Origin: Cryptomeria japonica
Lineage: Eukaryota > Streptophyta > Pinopsida > Cupressales > Cupressaceae
Length of the DNA stretch: 64,000 nt
NCBI RefSeq assembly: GCF_030272615.1
Contig: NC_081415.1
Coordinates: 233,770,803 to 233,834,802, forward strand
Direction of reading: 5' to 3'
A model generated the notes under the pieces. It was not told the origin of the DNA. It saw nothing but the letters and a program-made list of their open reading frames with translations, and searched no databases. Positions within the stretch are counted from its first letter, which is position 1. Every line of letters begins with the position of its first letter. Position numbers and translations under genes: made by a program. Positions 56,194-64,000 of the stretch are shown here, in pieces.

Positions 56194-56799
56194 TGTATTA
56201 ATTTCAATAGACTAGGTTTCTACTATAATTTTATTATCATAAAAAATTCAGAGTACAAAGCACAAAAGCAATAATAGACTTCCACAATTTCAATGTGGGG
56301 AGGATAATAAAACTTATGTGTTTGATCATCGGATAAAAACCCTTGCAACACAGCCACCTTGAATTCTCAATGTTGTCACAAAGCTCTTGTTTGCCTCAAA
56401 ATTCTCGATGCAAAGTGAAAAATAACTCCTTAATCGTCAAATTTATTTTAGCTAGACTGCAATTCATCTCTAGTCTCGTTGATATTAAAGATACCCATGC
56501 CAATGGTTTAAATTTGGTAGTTGTGCTCTTTTTTTAATATGAGCCATGGATTTTTCCATACATGCATCATGAACGACTAGTATTGGTCACACCCAATTTG
56601 ACTTTGGTTGGTTAAAAAGTCTACATCCATCATGCCAGTTGCACCTTGGCCCACCTTGTTAAATCCATGTCCATGTGGCATCGCCACCTTAGTGAACTCA
56701 GGCCTATTTTCCTTTCCTAATGGTCACCTTGCATCTCTATAGTTGAAATCCTTGCCAACTCATGTTACTCGAGGGGGAACGAGGTATAAACATTGTCCT
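56194..56799. other. leader sequence upstream of the decayed ORF
   Basis: It lies between the ORF start and the leader tandem repeat. No coding motif was recognised on either strand. Confidence 0.35.
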
Positions 56800-57175
56800 T
56801 AGCTTTTACTTTATGCATGCCCTGCATCTCTGCAAGTCTCACATCGTTTTCTTGTTTTCATCTGTGGGGGTGTGGGGTAAGCATTATTTCACTCTATATC
56901 CTTTGTTCTTACTGCTCCACATCTCCACAGATGTCATTGCAACTTTCATGTTCTATGTGTGGGGATGCAGGGTGAGTGTTTTGCACATTATCTCCTAAAC
57001 TTTTTAGCACCCCCCAAGTTCGCATATGCCATGCTACAAATTTTTCAGTTCCATTTGTGGAAGCACGAGGTAACTACTTTGCACTCCATCTTCCTTACTT
57101 TAGTCACCCCGCAAGTCAGCAGGTCTTAAGAAAATTTCCAGTTGTCATTTATGGGGATGCGGGACACAAGGTAAC
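56800..57175. repeat. 95-bp tandem repeat, four units
   Basis: Units share TTTCAGTTCCATTTGTGG-like sequence then GGGATGCAGGGTAA-like sequence; equivalent points fall near 56861, 56954, 57051 and 57146 (93-97 apart). Each unit also has a CTCCATCT-type pyrimidine stretch. They lie in the leader of the minus-strand element. Plus-strand ORFs here are by-products. Confidence 0.65.
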
Positions 57176-58799
57176 TTAAGTTATCCCAATTTACACGTGC
57201 ACTATGGTTGTGACTTAATGAAGGGTAAGGGGGTCACATGTTAGGACTTAGGAAAACTTAAGTAACTTTAGACATTAGACTCATGTAAAAATATTTCACA
57301 TAGGTAAACGGTCTTGAGCCTAACGTGAAGGGGACAGTCAACTAACGTTACAATGGGCCTCGAGTTATAACTAATGGCACATATGACTTGTCCAACCGGT
57401 CACTAAGCGAATATAACAAAAGGTATTGGGAACCTACTAAGGGCTAAGAACTTTAACACTTAGACAAAAATTTCATAACCCTAATCCCATCAAAAGGGGG
57501 AACATGAATAGCTACCAGACAAAATCTTATGCAAATTTTGACAGTTCCAACAATATGCATCCACAAGTTTTACGCATGACATAAAAATTTACATGGAAAC
57601 CCTTTTGAAAGAAAATCCACCATCAAAAGATATCTTGAGTTTTATTATTCAAAACCAAAAATAATTCAATACAACAAGGCCTTTGGAATCTTTTTTATAG
57701 TCTCAATCTACAACATACTCTTCTACAACTACTCTAATGTTCACAAACCAACAATATACAAACAAGACATATCCTTTCAACTTGTGCAATTGAGTAACCT
57801 TGAGTTATATATAGACATATTCATAGGATTATCAACCATCTAATTGTCCAACCAACCAACAAAATACCAAGTCATGCAACTATTATATGACTTTACATGA
57901 TGTGAACATACTAATAATACACCATATGATGCCTCCACATAGATGACCACCTAGTAAACTATATCATCATTACACACCATGAATCAATAGTTACAATCTT
58001 AATACTATCGAGAAACATGTATATCACTAGAATAACTTCCACTCTTAGTTTCTCACTTGTGATAACTCACATGAACATAGCAATATTCTTAGATTCTTGC
58101 AATACTTAATGCCCTCTTTCGGGACACTATACTACTCTTAAATTATGTCGCATGAACCCCGATTTTACCACATGTGCTCCTACATCACTATTTATGCTCT
58201 TAACACATTAATTACATATGTAGTTGTGAGTTCTTCTTCAAATGTCTTGTGGTTGCCATCACAAAGACCAACATATGCGAAACAAAATGTATGATGTACT
58301 ATAAAACTTATAGAATCATTTTTATAGGATGAATCACTATGCTTGTTGTATCATAATATTTATAATTTTACCATATATTACCACCATCAAATAAGTAGAC
58401 AAACTCTTGTTACAACAACTCTATACAAACAAATATCACTTGATTCCCAACAATTTCAATGGTATAATCAATCCTAAAATTTTATCTCGTCAATGAGTCC
58501 TTTGTTTGTTGGCGAAGTTGAATGGTTCTTGATGCTCTGCAAAAAGAAGGAAGGTTAGTCAATGATAACAAAAACACAAACAAGAAGAAAAGCCAAGTTG
58601 TTAGTGTTAGAAATCATAAACAAAATACTTTCCTACACAAGCATATCAAAAGAGATGCCAAAAGCATGATAGAACGTCTAACTAGGAAGGTAAATATGAT
58701 GAGGCATCTCCAAATGCCTCCTAACATGCTCTTGGCTTCTTCTCCCTTGTTCCTCTCCTCTTCAAGTTCCAAAATAGTGTAGCTCTCAGTAGCTTTTTG
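57176..58799. other. probable leader and LTR inner part of the minus-strand element
   Basis: AT-rich DNA between the leader repeats and the LTR promoter. The inner LTR edge and primer site could not be fixed. The plus ORF at 58522-58782 has no motif and lies antisense to the inferred transcript. Confidence 0.35.
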
Positions 58800-59940
58800 C
58801 ACTATGGATGCTTATGGAGGATTGAGATTATAGTATTGTGCTCCAAATGTGAAATGAAAAGCTAATACTATGCTATTGATGCTAAAATGATTGATTTTAT
58901 CCAAAAATGACAAGATATTAATTAATTATGCTAAAATGCTCTCTTAAAATGCCTATAGCTTAAATGCATACAAGTTTTCAGGATCTGGATTATGAAGAAA
59001 TGGGCTCTATTTATAGGAAAAATGGAGCAATGGATGGTTGAGATTGAGTAATCTCAACAAGAGTCAGGATTGAATGATTTCAAATCCATGTGAGGGCTTT
59101 CAACCCAATCCCAGGATGACAAGTGTCAATGTGAGATAGGTTGAGAGGAGAGGAAATAAGCATTAAATGCTTGATATGACCTTGGGAGTTAAAGTCAAGG
59201 TTAGTTGAATGAATAAACTCTTTATTCAAATTCAAAGAATAAAGCTTTTATCCAATGGATAAACTCTTGTGCAAATGTGAAATGGATGAATATGGTCAAA
59301 ACAATAAATGTTTGGGGGGACAAGTTTGAAATAACCATAAATGGTTATGTAAGAGCCATAAATGGTCATGTAAGAGCCATTAGTGGTCTTGGAAGACTTT
59401 GGGGGTTAATTTGTTGAACACACAAAGCATTAAATGCTTTTCAAAGACTTTTTAAGTCTTTGAGAAGTGACTCCATTTTGCTTAGGAATGTGACAATAAT
59501 TAGGGGATGGATTAGGCTAATTAGGAAGGGGTTAGAAGAATCTAGAAGGGGATTAGATTTTGCAAGTGGATTTGGTGGGTGAGGGAAAATATGATTTTAT
59601 TAAAAATAAATTCATTTATTTCAATAAATGTGTGCAAGTTGCATTTGTAGGAAAATGCAAGTGGGGTGGGGATAATGATTTAAATAAATGTTTTATTTAA
59701 TTTATTTAAAAGAGGAATAGGGAGATTTTAATTAAATAAATAGATTTTATTTATTTAATTGATTTGTATTTGGTTTAATGAATTAATTAAAATAAATTGA
59801 ATAATTTATTTAATTAATAGAAGAATGTTTGGAGATGAATTAATTAAATATTTTTTTAATTAACTGGTGACTAGTGGATTTTTAATCAAATAAATACGAA
59901 ATATTCATTTAATTAAATTGGACAGATTTGTGTGACTACA
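58800..59940 (-). repeat. 5' LTR of the minus-strand element (inner edge uncertain)
   Basis: On the minus strand the outer end reads TGTAGTCACACAAATCTGTCC, a plausible LTR start. A strong sense TATA box, TATAAATAGAGCCCA, lies at 59001-59015. U3 to its right is made of AATTAATTAAAT-rich sequence and short repeats such as ATAAATGGTCATGTAAGAGCC. The inner limit is not known and may lie left of 58800. Confidence 0.5.
59001..59015 (-). promoter_or_regulatory. TATA box of the minus-strand LTR
   Basis: TATAAATAGAGCCCA on the minus strand, a near-consensus plant TATA box, situated inside the inferred LTR and directed toward the decayed ORF at 56193. Confidence 0.6.
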
Positions 59941-60000
59941 GTTCTAAATGAGCCCACCAAAGATCAAGTATTGTTGAGTGAGAGAATCCAACACTATAAG

Positions 60001-61400
60001 GGATATGAGGTTGAGTTTGCGCCTCATATGACTTTGACAAAATGGATACCTTGTTGGCATTTGTTATTCCGGTGATGTTCCGGTGAAGATTGATAGTCTC
60101 TGATTGTTGCAGATGCTTGAGAGTTTTCATTGATGGGAACTTAGCCTGTTGATTTGATCCGGTATGAAGTTTTGGTTAACCGGTAAAGTGGAGTATGTCT
60201 TTTGTGACCAGTTTGCCCGGTGAAGCTTAATGTACATGTTTGAGAGCACTTTTCATTTCCGGTGAAGCAGATTTTGTTTTTTGTGATCAGGGTTGATTGG
60301 TTAAGTATCAGAAGCCTGTTATCATGCAAATCTACCATTCGGTGTTGATTCTGTCACTTATTTGAAGATCCAGTATCTGGTAGAGCAGCAAAGCAGAGTA
60401 TTCTTCGTGTTTGATGATGTAGTGTGTGTCCGGATTATTTAAGTTAATTCCGATGGTTGGAATTGTGTTTGGGAGCTATGTGAGACCTATAGGAAGCATG
60501 TGATAATGTGTTTTGGGTCCGGTACAAAGTTTTTGAAAAGATTAAAGCCGACTTGCAACTACACGTTTCATGTTGCGTGTTATGCAATTTTTGGAAGCCG
60601 TCCTGTGGAAGATTAATCTTGCTAATTCGAATATATATAAGACCGATTTGGATGATACATTAAGAGTGTGATGTGATGTGGTAGACTATCGTGGAGCGAT
60701 TGAGCATAGTTTCATGTGCACATTTTTATGTTGGTTGATTCGGTGAGCAGTTGTAGAGCTGAACATAGTAGATAAGTAGATCAATTGCAGCGAATCATTT
60801 TGCACTTAACCGGAACTGATTTTTGGCATAGTCAGATGCTATTTCCAGTTCACTACTTGTTGTAACCAGTTTGTAATCAATTGTAAGGCAGTGAGCCTTC
60901 CTTCAGGTTGTAGCCCTTTGTACTTGAGCAGTGAGCTCTAGGCAGTATGCCTGAATGCAAGTGCATTCCCTTTATGTAATATTGTTTTACTAGCCCTAGT
61001 GGAATAATATTGTGGGTTCAAATCCCACCATGGTTTTTCCCATTTGGGTTTCCACATAAAAAAATTTGGTGTTATGATTTTGTGGTTGATTGTCTCGTGT
61101 TTCTGCATTTTGCTTTCTTGCATATGCTTTCGGTGGTTTGAGACTAAGTCAGAAAATTTGATTACCGGTAGATCATTGATTCACCCCCCCCACCCCTTAA
61201 TGATCCATGATTCCAACATACCCCTCAATCTTTAGCTCTTAGTTGAAAATGTTTTAGCCCAAAGCTCATGTTCACGTATTGAATAAAGGATATGCAGTTG
61301 AGATTGTGTCTCAGGTGACTTTGGCAAAGTGGACACCCTTCAATCCTTAGCTCTTTGTTGAAAATGTTTCAGCCTAAAGTTCATGCTCACATACTGAATA
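60001..61400. repeat. 115-bp tandem duplication, first unit split by a solo LTR
   Basis: Unit 1 is 60001-60051 plus 61224-61287; unit 2 is 61288-61400. Both start GGATATG and share TGACTTTG(A/G)CAAA(A/G)TGGA, then TCAATC(T/C)TTAGCTCTT and GTTGAAAATGTTT. Unit 2 shows what the site looked like before the insertion. Confidence 0.8.
60052..61218 (+). mobile_element. copia-type solo LTR in a tandem duplication
   Basis: 1167 bp, TGTTGGCATTTG to CATGATTCCAACA, with TGTTGG/CCAACA tips. The flanking target duplication is TACCT (60047-60051) on the left and TACCC (61219-61223) on the right, one difference. The uninterrupted second unit of the host repeat confirms the junction. Before the end it has GGTTTTTCCCATTTGGG, TTTCCACATAAA and a C-tract, as in the other copia LTRs. 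No internal region remains. Confidence 0.85.
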
Positions 61401-62159
61401 ACAAAACAAAAATAATATTGTGAATGATATCAAATCTTAGATTAATTTTTTATCCCAAATTAAATTATTATTCGTGTATTATTTTTTCTTGTAAGTTATT
61501 CAAAATTTCCATATTTTAAAATCCCAAAACATCTCGAAACATCTGAAAACACCGAGAAGATCGAAAAAACACAATTTTATTCATCCCCGACTAATTGACT
61601 AACTTATGGGCATGGCAATTTTTTCATTTTAATATCCCGAAACATCCCAGAACACACGACAATAACGGAAGAGACAATTATACAAACCAATTTACAATTC
61701 AAATCAACAAGAAATAGATGAGACGACCGTGTAAAAAGGGGTAACTGTGAAATCTAGATGGGGACACAACAATTATAAATTAAAGAATGGGCGAAAAGAT
61801 TACTAGGTATTGTTGAAAGAGCAATTTCTTTATATGTCAAAATATAAATCAAATCAAATATGGTATGGTGTAGACTTGCTTAAATTGTTTGTTTTTATTG
61901 TACAAATCAGAAGATTATTTTCGATAGGAACAGGGGAGAGCCTTAAAAACGAATAAACACCGTCTGTCGGCTCTAAATTTTCGAGATAATCACTCCTGGT
62001 AAAGAAAACGAAAAGAAAGTTATGTCCACCCCATGGGTTTTGATGACTGTCTACTGGTTTTGGTCCAGATGAGGGTAGTTTGAACGATGCTTTGCAGACG
62101 GATTTCTGACTTAATTTCACAGGGGAATCTTAGAAAACCCATTTAAGGAGTTAAAAAGA
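61401..62159 (+). promoter_or_regulatory. upstream region of the membrane-protein gene
   Basis: About 760 bases that should contain the promoter and leader of the gene starting at 62160. Two similar short stretches, AAAATCCCAAAACATCTCG (61517) and ATATCCCGAAACATCCCAG (61632), form a loose repeat. TATA-like ATATAAATCAAATC lies near 61844. The bases before the ATG, AAAAAGA then ATGGC, suit plant translation starts. The promoter is not firmly located. Confidence 0.35.
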
Positions 62160-63887
62160 ATGGCAAGAGCAGAGTTGAACCTGCAGAGTACCTCTCAGTT
62201 GTTCAAACAAGCGGCGTTGTCATTCAAGGCAAGTATTTGGGTTTTCTTAAGCATAGCTCTTTTGTCTTCTGTATATGAAACTGCTATTGAGCGTGCAACC
62301 GATCTGTCTGGTTTTTCTTTAAATTTTAACGATACCAGACTTTCGGTTGACTTTGATTTCCATTTAAAATCCCTTTTTCCAATCCACTCAGATGATGAGG
62401 TTAATGAAGCAAAGCAGGGGGGTGCAAATTCTTTGTTGGGTCGTTTTCTATCTGCAATTTTTGCACCAACATCCACAACCAATGGGACTGCTGCGGAATT
62501 GGCTCAGAAAGAATATAGTCAAGGAGAAAAAGATGGATCAGTAGAGGCCGTGGGCGAGCAAATTGGACTCAGTGAGAGAGGAGATCAAGTAGTTGACAGT
62601 ATAGGAGAAAAAATTATGCAATCCAAGGAATTAGAGAATGTCCAAAATGAAACACCCAATGAATCAGAGGGAAATTCCTATGTAAAACCCAATGAACCAG
62701 AAACAATTGACAAACTCCCGAACGAATCAGAGTATGCCCCCTTTGGAAAGATCATTCAAAGTGAAAACCCATCAGAAGATAGTAAAGATCTTGATGAATC
62801 AGGTATTACCCACAATGAAAACCTTAATCATATAGATACTGATTCTGAGATTGCCCACAAAAGAAGTCCCGATAAACCGGGAATTACCCAAGATGAAAAT
62901 AACGCTAAATTGGAGAATCAATCAGATAGTGCACGTGGTTTAGATGGAAATGCTTTGGAAGATGGTGATGAGATAATTGGATCTCCATTTGTAGGGTCGC
63001 TGAAAATAGTTCATAGGTTTGGGAATGAAAGCAAGAAAAATATTGCAAAGAAACTGTTGAAGCAGCAAGCTAGGACCCCATCTTCTACAGGCATATTTGA
63101 TCAAGGAGCGATTCCGCCCGGAGCAGAAAAAACTTTGGCTCTTGTGTTGTCAATCATTCTGCTAGTTTCATTTGTTATTCTCTTAGTTGTTACCTTTCAG
63201 GTTGCATTTGCTCTCAGAGTTGTAGCCTTTACTGTCACTAGTACTCATGTCGGGAAGAAAGCCTCAATTAAGCATTCACTCAGATCAAGCCTGAGGTCTG
63301 GCATTTGGAAGTTAATGTGGTTTGCAATTTTTATTGGGTTTCTTCAAGAACTTCAGACCCAATTCATGGCTAAGATTTTCTTTGGAGAGGCCTTGGAGAA
63401 GAATCAGATTGAAAAACTGGTATATAGGTTGTCAGTCATGCCTTTTTCTATCTTGGCTCCATGGAAGGATGATTTGGCTACTGGCATGGGTATGTCTATA
63501 CGGATAGGGGCTTTTACAAGTTTTCGGTATTTGTTTGATTGGCTGATTTACAGTACTTATATTGTGGGCTGCTGGGTAGCCATTATGGAAAGAGAGTATT
63601 CTGGTCGTGAAGCTTTGAATAAAGGCTGGAATCTGGTAAAGAACATGGCATTTGAAGCTGCAATAATTAAAGTTATTGAAGCTGTTTTCTGTGGACGAAG
63701 CTTCGGTTGGATGCTCAAGAAACTTGGTGGACAGTTCTTTTCATCTTTTACAGTAACTCTAGTGCAGACATACTTTCTAGTACTTTGGTTAATTTTCTAT
63801 TTTGCTGCAAGATGCAAGGAAGATGAGGGTGGGAGAGAGCATTTTACTCACCAGGATTTGGAGGACTTTCTGGACAAACTCAGGTAA
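62160..63887 (+). CDS. multi-pass membrane protein, 575 residues, family not recognised
   Basis: A single uninterrupted ORF, starting MARAELNLQSTSQLFKQAAL, with coding-like base use unlike the AT-rich surroundings. An N-terminal hydrophobic segment lies at about residues 24-43. A long hydrophilic, acidic linker (about residues 75-290) has loose repeats of the type NESE, ENPSEDSK and ITHNEN. The C-terminal half has hydrophobic stretches at about residues 325-360, 385-405, 455-480 and 527-551, ending in a charged tail. The conserved-looking part is this C-terminal membrane domain. No enzyme or transporter motif was recognised, so no function is given. The stop TAA at 63885 lies in CAGGTAAAT, a good splice donor, and TTATTTCCAG lies near 63972. 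Splicing there would change only the last residues before another stop. The gene points away from MED17. Confidence 0.8.
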   Translation: MARAELNLQSTSQLFKQAALSFKASIWVFLSIALLSSVYETAIERATDLSGFSLNFNDTRLSVDFDFHLKSLFPIHSDDEVNEAKQGGANSLLGRFLSAIFAPTSTTNGTAAELAQKEYSQGEKDGSVEAVGEQIGLSERGDQVVDSIGEKIMQSKELENVQNETPNESEGNSYVKPNEPETIDKLPNESEYAPFGKIIQSENPSEDSKDLDESGITHNENLNHIDTDSEIAHKRSPDKPGITQDENNAKLENQSDSARGLDGNALEDGDEIIGSPFVGSLKIVHRFGNESKKNIAKKLLKQQARTPSSTGIFDQGAIPPGAEKTLALVLSIILLVSFVILLVVTFQVAFALRVVAFTVTSTHVGKKASIKHSLRSSLRSGIWKLMWFAIFIGFLQELQTQFMAKIFFGEALEKNQIEKLVYRLSVMPFSILAPWKDDLATGMGMSIRIGAFTSFRYLFDWLIYSTYIVGCWVAIMEREYSGREALNKGWNLVKNMAFEAAIIKVIEAVFCGRSFGWMLKKLGGQFFSSFTVTLVQTYFLVLWLIFYFAARCKEDEGGREHFTHQDLEDFLDKLR

Positions 63888-64000
63888 ATCCATATTTTGC
63901 AGTAATGATTGCAAGAATGGCCATTTTAAGAATACTGATGAGATAATTTTCTTGTGTATAATTATTTCCAGCCCGTGAAGGCATGTAATGAAAGCAATCC
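63888..64000 (+). other. 3' flank or 3'UTR of the membrane-protein gene
   Basis: Contains an acceptor-like TTATTTCCAG near 63972 that may pair with the donor at the stop codon. No polyadenylation signal could be confirmed before the window ends. Confidence 0.35.

Noticed and set aside
58522-58782. 86-codon plus-strand ORF near the right LTR
   Set aside because: It has no motif, is antisense to the inferred element transcript and lies in low-complexity DNA.

Overview
The window is plant nuclear DNA, most likely from a gymnosperm such as a conifer, or another plant with a very large genome. This is inferred from one ordinary housekeeping gene whose introns are enormous and filled with nested LTR retrotransposons, from long AT-rich spacers, and from LTR families with TGTAATGTCCCC-type ends. 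No prokaryotic or organellar features were seen.

Host genes. The central result is the 5' part of MED17 (Mediator subunit 17) on the minus strand. A TATA box lies near 42550 and a probable 5'UTR exon at 42372-42520. The start codon is at 41921-41923. Coding exons are at 41835-41923, 40711-40906 and 6853-6966, and together they join in frame to 133 codons. The second coding intron (6967-40710) is 33,744 bp, more than half the window. The next intron runs off the left edge. A second gene, at 62160-63887 (+), encodes an unrecognised 575-residue multi-pass membrane protein.

Left part, inside MED17 introns. From left to right: a dead minus-strand Ty1/copia element (1-4621); a LINE reverse-transcriptase remnant (5690-6235); exon 3; a complete but dead hAT transposon (7770-11908) with 8-bp target duplications; a gypsy LTR (13322-14011); tandem repeats; then a nested stack. 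In that stack a 21-bp minisatellite is split by a giant solo LTR (called Y, TSD GCCTA), and Y is split at its ninth base by a full-length copia element (15375-23285, TSD GTGAC). A second stack is a non-autonomous LTR element (called Z, 27272-35457) split by another giant solo LTR (called X, 29224-33677, TSD GTGCC). X carries an intact 228-codon ORF and a 12-copy hairpin array. Further right are gypsy and copia fragments and a copia solo LTR (38876-40070, TSD AAAAG).

Right part, between the two genes (42560-62159). AT-rich spacer holds a copia LTR (44156-44654), a dead minus-strand copia (48300-50842) with a triplicated protease segment and its LTR, a long decayed minus-strand retroelement ORF (52569-56193) with its leader repeats and promoter-bearing LTR (to 59940), and a copia solo LTR (60052-61218) inserted in a 115-bp tandem duplication.

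All element boundaries and target duplications were read by eye. Family names rest on motifs; no alignment or database search was run.
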